Part shown: positions 1-5,437 of the stretch, piece by piece
How positions within the stretch are numbered: the first letter of the stretch is position 1
How the letters are laid out: each line of letters starts with the position of its first letter
Assembly: GCA_028696635.1 (NCBI GenBank)
Contig: JAQVGR010000120.1
Coordinates: 1-5,980 of the forward strand
Length of the DNA stretch: 5,980 nucleotides
Reading direction: 5' to 3'
Source: Candidatus Krumholzibacteriia bacterium
GTDB taxonomy: Bacteria; Krumholzibacteriota; Krumholzibacteriia; Krumholzibacteriales; Krumholzibacteriaceae
Notes under the pieces: model-generated
Databases searched by the model: none
Told to the model about the DNA's origin: nothing
What the model saw: only the letters and a program-made list of their open reading frames with translations
Program-made: the position numbers and the translations under genes

Positions 1-19
1 CCGTCCGGGTACTCATCAT
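1..19 (-). CDS. start of next operon gene, probably rimM (partial)
   Basis: Only six codons are visible before the window edge. Two consecutive ATG codons (17-19 and 14-16) open a frame reading M-M-S-T-R-T. They lie 6 nt after the khpA stop codon. An AGGGA sequence inside the end of khpA sits about 10 nt upstream of the first ATG and could serve as ribosome binding site. The sequence itself is too short to identify. In many bacteria the gene after rpsP and the KH-domain gene is rimM, encoding the 16S rRNA processing factor that binds S19, followed by trmD and rplS. The rimM guess rests wholly on that conserved order. Confidence 0.35.
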
Positions 20-25
20 CGATCA

Positions 26-271
26 CTATTCCCTGATCTCGAGCAGGACCTTCTCCCCCATCCTCGTCGCGGCGGCGTTCACCAGAGCGCGCAGCGCCTT
101 CGCCGTCTGGCCGCCCCGGCCGATGACTTTGCCTACATCGGCCTTGTCGACGGAGAGGACGAGGATGATCGAATCCTCCCTGGTCTCCTCGCCTATCGTG
201 ATGGCCTCGGGCTTGTCCACCAGCATCTCCGAGATCCCGCGAACCATGTTCTTTATCGGATCGATCTTCAT
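26..271 (-). CDS. khpA: KhpA-type KH-domain RNA-binding protein
   Basis: This 81-residue cytoplasmic protein is a single KH domain, the usual size for KhpA (formerly YlqC). The RNA-binding GxxG loop is G51-R-G-G54, inside the run VGKVIGRGGQTAKALR, and the N-terminal segment with LVDKPEAI is typical of the family. In Firmicutes KhpA pairs with KhpB (Jag/EloR) and binds many RNAs, affecting cell elongation and division; whether that holds here is inference. The ATG at 269-271 is chosen because it fits the family N-terminus. An in-frame GTG three codons upstream (278-280) is possible, and a GAAGG motif (285-289) lies 13 nt from the ATG but only 4 nt from the GTG, so neither spacing is ideal. The frame stays open far upstream, overlapping rpsP in another frame, and that extension is not credible. 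It follows rpsP by 44 nt and precedes a probable rimM. Confidence 0.93.
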   Translation of the reverse strand: MKIDPIKNMVRGISEMLVDKPEAITIGEETREDSIILVLSVDKADVGKVIGRGGQTAKALRALVNAAATRMGEKVLLEIRE

Positions 272-291
272 GCGTATCACACAGCCTTCGA

Positions 292-311
292 CCCGCGTTC
301 GAGAACGCGGG
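292..311 (-). other. perfect hairpin in the rpsP-khpA spacer
   Basis: The arms CCCGCGTT (292-299) and AACGCGGG (304-311) are exact reverse complements, separated by four bases. On the minus-strand RNA this gives an 8-bp GC-rich stem with a CUCG tetraloop. It lies just after the rpsP stop codon (316-318) and upstream of the GAAGG motif before khpA. No U-run follows the stem, so it does not look like an intrinsic terminator. A role in mRNA stability, processing or uneven expression of rpsP and khpA is inference only. Confidence 0.55.
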
Positions 312-315
312 GCAA

Positions 316-801
316 CTATACGTTCGAATCGTCCGCGGCCGGCTGAGCGCCGGACACATCCCCGCCGGCGGCGCCCGCCGCAGGTGCGCCCTCGTCCGCC
401 GCGGCCTTCTCTTCCTCGGCCTTTTTCGCCGCGGCGATCGCCTTCTTGGAGAGTTTTTCCCGCGTGCGCTCCTGCGCCCTGGGCTGCTTGGCGCGCAGCT
501 CCTCGATCTTCGCGTCGAGCTGGGGGATCGTCACGCCGGAGCGCAGCAGCCGCCAGCGCTCGAGGATCCCCGCCGATTTGAGGATGTTCGCCGCGTTCGG
601 CGACGGTTTCGCGCCGTCGTCGAGCCACTTGTACACCTTGTCCTCGTCTATCCGGATCTCGGCCGGCTCCACCATCGGATTGTAGTAGCCGAGGATCTCG
701 AGGAACCGGCCGTCGCGCGGATACCGCGAGTCCGCCGCGACGAGACGGTAGAAGGGCCTCTTCTTCGACCCCATGCGCTTCATCCTGATCTTTACTGACA
801 A
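316..801 (-). CDS. rpsP: 30S ribosomal protein S16 with long C-terminal tail
   Basis: S16 is a 30S subunit protein that binds 16S rRNA and helps assembly. Residues 1 to about 83 form the S16 domain: SVKIRMKRMGSKKRPFYRLV at the N-terminus, DSRYPRDGRFLEILGYYNP (24-42), and the VYKWLDDGAKPSPNAANIL segment (56-74) all match the family closely. Many S16 proteins are about 80-90 residues, whereas this one has 161. The extra part is a charged, probably helical stretch (about 93-136, rich in K, E, R and A) and then an Ala/Gly/Asp-rich, probably disordered end (137-161). The start is a TTG at 799-801, chosen because it gives the family N-terminus and is preceded by GGAGGT at 807-812 with a 5-nt spacer. 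The gene starts 32 nt after ffh stops. The S16 assignment is secure; the function of the tail is unknown. Confidence 0.96.
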   Translation of the reverse strand: MSVKIRMKRMGSKKRPFYRLVAADSRYPRDGRFLEILGYYNPMVEPAEIRIDEDKVYKWLDDGAKPSPNAANILKSAGILERWRLLRSGVTIPQLDAKIEELRAKQPRAQERTREKLSKKAIAAAKKAEEEKAAADEGAPAAGAAGGDVSGAQPAADDSNV

Positions 802-806
802 GATCG

Positions 807-812
807 ACCTCC
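807..812 (-). promoter_or_regulatory. ribosome binding site fixing the TTG start of rpsP
   Basis: GGAGGT on the minus strand lies 5 nt upstream of the TTG at 799-801. It supports initiation at this non-ATG codon rather than at the ATG codons a few residues inside the gene (Met7 and Met10), which would cut off the conserved N-terminal strand of S16. Confidence 0.75.
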
Positions 813-833
813 GTCGTGATCGTCTTACGCCCG

Positions 834-2186
834 CTACTTGAACGGGAATCCTGCGGGCATCCGGCCCGCGACCTTCGACACTCGACTCATCATCCGGCGC
901 ATCTGCTGAAACTGGTCGAGCATGCGGTTCACGTCCTGGACGCTGGTCCCGCTCCCCCGGGCGATCCTTTTTCGCCTCGACCCGCCGATGAGCTGCGGGG
1001 AACGCCGCTCCTCGGAGGTCATCGAGCGAATGATCGCTTCGACCTTCTTCAGCTCGCCTTCGCCGACGTCCGGAGCCAGGGCGCCCTTGACCTTCATCCC
1101 GGGCAGCAGCCCGATCAGCTGGTCGACCGGCCCCATCTTCTTCAGCCGCTGAAGCTGGTCGAGGAAATCCTCGAGGGTGAAAGATTCCCTGCGGAGCTTC
1201 CGCTCCAGCTCCCTGGCTTCCTTCTCGTCTATCGTCTCCCGGGCCTTATCGACGAGGGACGCGACGTCCCCCATGCCCAGGATCCTTCCCGCCATGCGGT
1301 CGGGGAAGAACGGCTCGAGGTCGCCGACCTTCTCCCCGACGCAGACGAACTGTATCGGCACGCCGGTGACGGCCCGTACCGACAGCGCGGCGCCTCCTCT
1401 CGAATCTCCGTCGAGCTTCGTCAGGACGACGCCGGAACAGGTTATCCGATCCCGGAACTCCCGGGCGACGGCGACCGCTTCCTGGCCGGTCATGGCGTCG
1501 AGCACGAGGAGCACATGCTCGGGATCGAGCGTCTCCTTCACGGCGGCGAGCTCCTCCATCATCCCCTGATCGATGTGGAGCCGCCCCGCCGTGTCCACGA
1601 TCAGCGTATCGCGCAGGGTGCGCCGCGCCTCGGCGACGCCTCCCCGGACTATCTCCGTCGCGGGGATCGAGGTCCCCGGCGCATGCGCCGGAACGCCGAT
1701 CTGATCGGCCAGCACGACGAGTTGCCTCACCGCCGCGGGACGATGGATATCCGCAGCCACCAGCAACGGTCTGCGCCCCCTGGCCGTCAGCGAAGCGGCC
1801 AGCTTCGCGCAGAAACTCGTCTTCCCCGCCCCCTGCAGCCCGCAGACCATAACGGCGGCGGGGGATCCCGACAGGGTCAGCGGCGCGGGCACCGAACCGA
1901 GAAGGCGCACGAGCTCCTCGTGCACGATCCCCATGATCTGCTGATCGGGGGTGAGGCTGGACAGAACCGACTGCCCGAGCGCCCGCTCTCCGACCCGGCC
2001 GACGAACTCCTTGACTACCTTATAGTTGACGTCCGCCTCGAGGAGGGCCCTGCGGACCTCCTTCATCGCGGCCTGGACGTGCTGCTCCCGGACTTTCCCG
2101 TGTCCCCGCAACTCTTTGAAAACGCGGGCGAACTTGTCGCCGAGGTCCTGGAACACCGGCACGAACCCCCCGCTCGTAAATGACAT
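834..2186 (-). CDS. ffh: signal recognition particle GTPase Ffh
   Basis: Ffh binds 4.5S RNA and hydrophobic signal sequences on nascent chains and, with its receptor FtsY, delivers ribosomes to the Sec translocon. The 450-residue frame has the full NG-M architecture. The N domain includes ALLEADVNYKVV (48-59). The GTPase domain has P-loop GLQGAGKTS (116-124), DTAGR (198-202), TKLDGDSRGG (256-265, the alanine of the common DARGG being serine here) and the closing motif with GEKVGDLEPF (284-293). The Met-rich M domain carries GLLPGM (359-364) and the RNA-binding SRRKRIARGSGTSVQDVNR (403-421). The ATG at 2184-2186 gives the longest frame but has no good ribosome binding site and adds ten residues unlike the family. 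A GTG at 2154-2156, giving a V/M-FQDLGDKF start, fits the family better and has GGGGGG 9 nt upstream. It begins 58 nt after rpe and is followed by rpsP. Confidence 0.97.
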   Translation of the reverse strand: MSFTSGGFVPVFQDLGDKFARVFKELRGHGKVREQHVQAAMKEVRRALLEADVNYKVVKEFVGRVGERALGQSVLSSLTPDQQIMGIVHEELVRLLGSVPAPLTLSGSPAAVMVCGLQGAGKTSFCAKLAASLTARGRRPLLVAADIHRPAAVRQLVVLADQIGVPAHAPGTSIPATEIVRGGVAEARRTLRDTLIVDTAGRLHIDQGMMEELAAVKETLDPEHVLLVLDAMTGQEAVAVAREFRDRITCSGVVLTKLDGDSRGGAALSVRAVTGVPIQFVCVGEKVGDLEPFFPDRMAGRILGMGDVASLVDKARETIDEKEARELERKLRRESFTLEDFLDQLQRLKKMGPVDQLIGLLPGMKVKGALAPDVGEGELKKVEAIIRSMTSEERRSPQLIGGSRRKRIARGSGTSVQDVNRMLDQFQQMRRMMSRVSKVAGRMPAGFPFK

Positions 2187-2215
2187 AAAATAGCACGATT
2201 CCCCAGGGGGGGCAA
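2187..2215 (-). promoter_or_regulatory. candidate sigma70-type promoter upstream of ffh
   Basis: In the 58-nt gap between rpe and ffh the minus strand has TTGCCC (2210-2215) and TATTTT (2187-2192) separated by exactly 17 nt. Each hexamer matches 4 of 6 consensus positions. The AT-rich -10 stands out in this GC-rich sequence. A transcript from it would begin near 2178-2181, just inside the longest ffh frame. It would exclude the ATG at 2184-2186 and leave the GTG at 2154-2156 as start, with a leader of roughly 25 nt containing the GGGGGG ribosome binding site. It would drive ffh-rpsP-khpA separately from the upstream genes. This is inferred from sequence alone, and chance matches to such loose hexamers are common. 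Confidence 0.35.
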
Positions 2216-2244
2216 GCGAAAACGGGAGTGCGGCGGACGGCGGG

Positions 2245-2928
2245 CTACCCCCGGATCGCCGCTATGGCCGACGCATAGTCGGGGGAGCGGTATACAGCCG
2301 TCCCGGCGACGAGGCATTCACCTCCGGCCCCCCGGACGAGTTCCGCCGTCCGGGGGTTGATCCCTCCGTCGACCTCGATCAGGTATCGATATCCCGCTGA
2401 TCGTTTCAGCGCCGCGGCCTCGGCGATCTTGGGAACGACCTCGCCCATGAACGACTGTCCCCCGAACCCGGGGAAGACGGTCATCAGCAGAAGCAGATCG
2501 AGCGAGCCGAGCAGGTGGCGGACGCGCTCGAGCGGGGTGTCCGGGTTGATCGCCAGCCCGGCACGGCGGCCGGCGCCGTGAAGCGCATCGACGATCTTCT
2601 CGTGCCCTTCCCCGACCGCCTCGAAATGGAACGAGACCAGCGCGCTCCCCGCCTCGGCGAATTTCACCGCCCACGCCCCCGGATCGCTGATCATCAGGTG
2701 CGTCACGAGCGGCCGGGTCGCGAGCCGGGCGATCGCCTCGACGATCATCGGCCCGAAGGTGATGTTCGGAACGAAGTGCCCGTCCATCACGTCGATGTGG
2801 TGGAAATCCGCCCCGGCCTCCTCTACCGCCCGCACCTCGGCCTCGAGGCGCGTGAAATCGGCCGACAGTATCGAGGGACCTACGGCGGCGCGCCCCGTCT
2901 CAATCGACGGTAGAAACGACGAGTTCAA
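2245..2928 (-). CDS. rpe: ribulose-phosphate 3-epimerase
   Basis: Rpe interconverts D-ribulose 5-phosphate and D-xylulose 5-phosphate in the pentose phosphate pathway; it is a cytoplasmic metal-dependent TIM barrel. The 227-residue protein shows PSILSADF (18-25), HIDVMDGHFVPN (44-55) with expected metal ligands H44 and D46, H77 in THLMI, PGFGGQ (153-158), D187 in EVDGGI, and the phosphate-binding VAGTAVY (207-213). D46 and D187 are the expected acid/base pair. Two small departures are Phe152 before PGFGGQ, where Asn, His or Glu is more common, and Thr210 instead of Ser. The start is a TTG at 2926-2928 with a strong AAGGAGG at 2938-2944. It gives about 15 residues before the conserved PSILSADF core. 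The first 29 nt overlap the end of the PASTA gene, which suggests translational coupling. All catalytic residues are present, so it should be active. Confidence 0.96.
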   Translation of the reverse strand: MNSSFLPSIETGRAAVGPSILSADFTRLEAEVRAVEEAGADFHHIDVMDGHFVPNITFGPMIVEAIARLATRPLVTHLMISDPGAWAVKFAEAGSALVSFHFEAVGEGHEKIVDALHGAGRRAGLAINPDTPLERVRHLLGSLDLLLLMTVFPGFGGQSFMGEVVPKIAEAAALKRSAGYRYLIEVDGGINPRTAELVRGAGGECLVAGTAVYRSPDYASAIAAIRG

Positions 2929-3649
2929 TCGTCCCCCCCTCCTTGATCGAATATCCCGGCGGCGGCGTCTGCGAGATGATCGTTCCGGGGAAGCGGCTGT
3001 CGTCGCGCCTCGGGACCACCCTCGTCACATGGAAACCGCCGCGCTCCAGCCGTTCCCTGACGAACTGCGCGTCGGTGCCGCGCAGATCGGGCATGAGGAA
3101 GACCCGCGGCTCTCCGGTCATGCACAGGAGCAGGTCGACCGGGGAGCCGTTGGCCACGGCCGTCCCCGGAGGCGGACTGAGGGCGGCGACCCGGTTCTGC
3201 CCTCCGTCGTGCGTGAAGATCCGCGAGATCCGCCCGCGGCGCAACCCCGCTCCCTCGATGGCGAGATCGGCTTCCCGCAGCGAGCCGCCGATCAGATCGG
3301 GCACCGCTTCCATCCTCTCTCCCGAGCTGGCGATCACCCTGACGGTCCGCCGCCCCTTGAGCCCTTCGCCTGATGCAGGGTCCTGCTCGAGCACGCACCC
3401 GGCCGGCACCTCGTCGGAGCTCCGCTCGCCGACGATCGCGATCTTCAGCCCCCGCCGGCTGCACGCCTCCTCGGCGGCCGCCACCGGCATCCCTTTCATG
3501 TCGGGGACGATCACGATGTCTCCCCGGCCGGTGATGATCGGGAGCACGATGAACTGGAATATCGCCATCCCGACGGCGAACGCCCCGACGGCGATGAGTC
3601 CGTAGAGGGCCAGCGGATGAATGACGCGTCCTCGTCCCGGTTCAGTCAT
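2900..3649 (-). CDS. membrane-anchored protein with three PASTA domains, no kinase
   Basis: The 249-residue protein has a short basic N-terminus, one transmembrane helix (about 13-38, ending FIVLPII) and then three PASTA repeats at about 45-108, 114-178 and 183-248. Each opens with a VPD-like turn (VPDMKG 48-53, VPDLIG 116-121, MPDLRG 186-191) and ends with a Q/L-x-P-x-x-G strand region (QDPASG 89-94, LSPPPG 157-162, QTPPPG 227-232). The topology is N-in, with the repeats outside. PASTA domains occur in Ser/Thr kinases of the PrkC/PknB type and in penicillin-binding proteins, where they sense muropeptides or peptidoglycan. Neither a kinase nor a transpeptidase domain is present here. Start: ATG at 3647-3649 with GGAG at 3656-3659 (6-nt spacer). 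It overlaps the end of fmt by 8 nt and the start of rpe by 29 nt. A role in cell-wall sensing or division is inference; no specific gene name is justified. Confidence 0.9.
   Translation of the reverse strand: MTEPGRGRVIHPLALYGLIAVGAFAVGMAIFQFIVLPIITGRGDIVIVPDMKGMPVAAAEEACSRRGLKIAIVGERSSDEVPAGCVLEQDPASGEGLKGRRTVRVIASSGERMEAVPDLIGGSLREADLAIEGAGLRRGRISRIFTHDGGQNRVAALSPPPGTAVANGSPVDLLLCMTGEPRVFLMPDLRGTDAQFVRERLERGGFHVTRVVPRRDDSRFPGTIISQTPPPGYSIKEGGTIELVVSTVD
2938..2944 (-). promoter_or_regulatory. ribosome binding site fixing the TTG start of rpe
   Basis: AAGGAGG lies 9 nt upstream of the TTG at 2926-2928 and within the last codons of the PASTA gene. It is the strongest Shine-Dalgarno match in the window and decides the start of rpe, which has no ATG at its N-terminus. 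Ribosomes ending the PASTA gene at 2900-2902 pass through both the site and the start codon. Confidence 0.75.
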
Positions 3650-4592
3650 GACACGCTCCGGTCAACCGGTCTCCCGGCGACAGCCGGAACCCCCTGAGGA
3701 ACTGTTCCGCCGGGAGCGGCCGGCGCCCCTCGGACTGCAGCCGCAGAAGCCTGACCGCGCCTGAGCCGCAGGCGACCGTCACCGCTTCGCCCGCCGCGTC
3801 GAGGACGGTCCCCGGCGCGGCGTCATGATCGGTTTCGGGCGCCGGTTCCGCCGCGAGCACCTTGAGCAGCGTCCCGCCGAATGCGGTGTAACTTCCCGGC
3901 CACGGGTTCATCCCCCGGATATGGTCGTGGACCGACGCCGCCCGGCGGTGCCAGGGGATCTCCCCGTCCCGCTTTTTCAGCCTCGGCGCGTACGTGATCC
4001 CTTCGTCGGGCTGCGGCGAGGGCTCGAGAGCGCCGCCTTCGATCCGCTCGATCGTCTCCACGAGCAGAGCGGCCCCCGCCGCGGCGAGCCGGCCGGAGAG
4101 CTCCCCCGCAGTCTCGCGCTCTCCGATCTCGATCGCCCGCTGCATATAGACCGGCCCCGCATCGAGCTCCCTCACCATGCGGATCGTCGACACCCCGGTA
4201 ATCCTGTCGCCCGATACGATTGCCATGTTGACCGGGCTCGCGCCGCGCCAGGCGGGAAGGAGCGATGCATGGAGGTTCACAGCCGCCCTCCGCGGGAGCC
4301 GGAGGATCTCCTCGGGAAATATCAGTCCGAACGCCGCGACGACGAAGAAGTCGGCGCCCAGCGAGGCGAGCCGCTCGCGCCCCTCCCCCCGGCGGAAGCT
4401 CCCGATCACCTCGGTCTCGATTCCCAGACGCTCGGCGGCCCGCCGTACAGCGGTCGGCGCCGGGCGCCTGCCCCGCCCGGCGGGGCGATCCGGCTGGGTG
4501 ACAACCAGCGCGGGGCGCATCGGCCCCGCAGAGAGCGCCTCGAGCGACGGCACGGCGAAATCGGGAGAGCCGAAGAAGACGATCCTCGACAT
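3642..4592 (-). CDS. fmt: methionyl-tRNA formyltransferase
   Basis: Fmt transfers a formyl group from 10-formyltetrahydrofolate to Met-tRNA(fMet), which marks the initiator for translation. The 316-residue length is normal. The N-terminal Rossmann-like catalytic domain begins RIVFFGSPDFAVPSL and has QPDRPAGRGR (33-42) and the catalytic triad N106, H108 (NLHASLLPAWRGASP, 106-120) and D144 in RELDAGPVYM. Ser119 replaces the more usual Ala in the WRGA(A/S)P motif. The C-terminal tRNA-binding domain carries ITYAPRLKKRDGEIPW (199-214) and GMNPWPGSY (228-236). Start: ATG at 4590-4592, preceded by AGGGG at 4600-4604 with a 7-nt spacer that includes the def stop codon. def ends 4 nt upstream and the PASTA gene overlaps its end by 8 nt. 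Pairing with def, whose product removes the formyl group, is widespread in bacteria. Confidence 0.97.
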   Translation of the reverse strand: MSRIVFFGSPDFAVPSLEALSAGPMRPALVVTQPDRPAGRGRRPAPTAVRRAAERLGIETEVIGSFRRGEGRERLASLGADFFVVAAFGLIFPEEILRLPRRAAVNLHASLLPAWRGASPVNMAIVSGDRITGVSTIRMVRELDAGPVYMQRAIEIGERETAGELSGRLAAAGAALLVETIERIEGGALEPSPQPDEGITYAPRLKKRDGEIPWHRRAASVHDHIRGMNPWPGSYTAFGGTLLKVLAAEPAPETDHDAAPGTVLDAAGEAVTVACGSGAVRLLRLQSEGRRPLPAEQFLRGFRLSPGDRLTGACHD

Positions 4593-4596
4593 CCGC

Positions 4597-5112
4597 TCAC
4601 CCCTGCCGGTCGTGGCGCGCGAGCTCCCTGAGCTTCCCGCGGACCAGCGCCCTCGCCCCGAGCGAGATCCGGTCGACGAAGAGGACGCCGTTGAGATGGT
4701 CGATCTCGTGCTGGATGATCCGCGAGACGAGCCCCTCGGCTTTCAGGCGGCGCCGCTCCCCCCCCTCGTCCTGGTACTCGACCTCTATCTCTGCAGGGCG
4801 CGTGACCTTGCCGCGGACGCCGGGGACGCTGAGGCATCCTTCCTCGACGCACGCGGTCCGGTCGCTGCACGAGACGATCCGGGGATTGACCAGCGCGACC
4901 AGCGTATCGGGGTTGTCCGGCTCGGGATTGACCACGGCGACCTGCCGCGACACGCCGACCTGCGGCGCGGCGAGCCCGACCCCCTCCTCGACGATCATCG
5001 TCTCGACCATGCCCCGGATCAGCCCGGCGAGCGCCTCGTCGAACTCCTCGACCGGTTCCCCCTTCTTTCGGAGAACGTCGTCGCCGTATATCCTCACGCC
5101 CAACGACCTCAT
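4597..5112 (-). CDS. def: peptide deformylase
   Basis: Def removes the N-formyl group from nascent chains as they leave the ribosome; it is a metal-dependent (usually iron) hydrolase. All three family motifs are intact in the 171 residues: GVGLAAPQVG (44-53), EGCLSVP (91-97, with metal ligand C93) and QHEIDHLNG (134-142, with ligands H135 and H139 and catalytic E136). The N-terminal IYGDDVLRKKGEPV is typical of the bacterial type, and the short C-terminus (LRELARHDRQG) resembles type 1 enzymes. Start: ATG at 5110-5112, fitting the family N-terminus. The best ribosome binding site is AAGGA at 5124-5128 inside the end of yajC, 11 nt away, which is rather far. It sits 7 nt after yajC and 4 nt before fmt, so coexpression with fmt is very likely. 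Confidence 0.97.
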   Translation of the reverse strand: MRSLGVRIYGDDVLRKKGEPVEEFDEALAGLIRGMVETMIVEEGVGLAAPQVGVSRQVAVVNPEPDNPDTLVALVNPRIVSCSDRTACVEEGCLSVPGVRGKVTRPAEIEVEYQDEGGERRRLKAEGLVSRIIQHEIDHLNGVLFVDRISLGARALVRGKLRELARHDRQG

Positions 5113-5119
5113 CCGGATA

Positions 5120-5437
5120 CTAATCCTTCTTCTTCTCTATGACGGTCGCGATCGCGCTCTTGACGACCTCGATCTTGACGTTCTCGGCTATCCTGAGCAC
5201 GATGACGTGCTCTTTCGAGTCGGCGACCACCCCGTAGATACCCCCGTTCGTGACAACCTTGTCGCCCTTGCCGACCGATTCGATCATCTTCTTGTGCTCC
5301 TGCTGCTTCTTCTGCTGCGGCCGTATCAGCAGCAGGTAGAAGACGATGAACACCATGATGATCGGGACGAACATCATCAGGGGGTTTCCGCCCTCACCGC
5401 CCTGCGGATTCGCGAAGAGAAACGCGATATTGATCAT
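5120..5437 (-). CDS. yajC: preprotein translocase subunit YajC
   Basis: YajC is a small inner-membrane protein that associates with SecDF and the SecYEG translocon. The 105-residue protein has a short Gly-rich N-terminus, one hydrophobic helix (about 19-38, MMFVPIIMVFIVFYLLLI from residue 21), and the family signature starting at RPQQKKQQEHKKM (39-51) followed by GKGDKVVTNGGIYGVV (56-71). The Lys-rich C-terminus is cytoplasmic. The ATG at 5435-5437 is chosen because the frame upstream of it is Arg/Pro-rich sequence overlapping tgt in another frame. This ATG has AGGAGG at 5442-5447 and overlaps the tgt stop as ATGA. The tgt-yajC order is classical, but secD and secF, which usually follow yajC, do not; def comes next. 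Confidence 0.96.
   Translation of the reverse strand: MINIAFLFANPQGGEGGNPLMMFVPIIMVFIVFYLLLIRPQQKKQQEHKKMIESVGKGDKVVTNGGIYGVVADSKEHVIVLRIAENVKIEVVKSAIATVIEKKKD

Noticed and set aside
272..628. Upstream extension of the khpA frame into rpsP
   Set aside because: The extension is Arg/Gly-rich sequence read in the wrong frame of rpsP. KhpA proteins start at the ATG near 271.
816..2183. 455-codon open frame on the plus strand, antisense across almost all of ffh
   Set aside because: It mirrors ffh, has a composition dominated by R, P, D, H and L with no recognisable domain, and is the usual by-product of high GC at third codon positions.
2187..2244. Intrinsic terminator after rpe
   Set aside because: The gap has C- and G-runs (CCCCCCC-T-GGGG) but no loop between them. 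The following TTTT belongs to the candidate -10 and is too far from any stable stem.
2063..2674. Extra minus-strand frames inside rpe and ffh
   Set aside because: They are out-of-frame shadows rich in Arg and Pro, overlapping genes with intact motifs.
4758..4765. Homopolymer runs (C8 here in def, C7 at 2933-2939 before rpe, G7 at 2206-2212 before ffh) as phase-variation switches
   Set aside because: Runs of 7-8 are expected by chance in a sequence this GC-rich, and the genes concerned are essential housekeeping genes for which switching is implausible.
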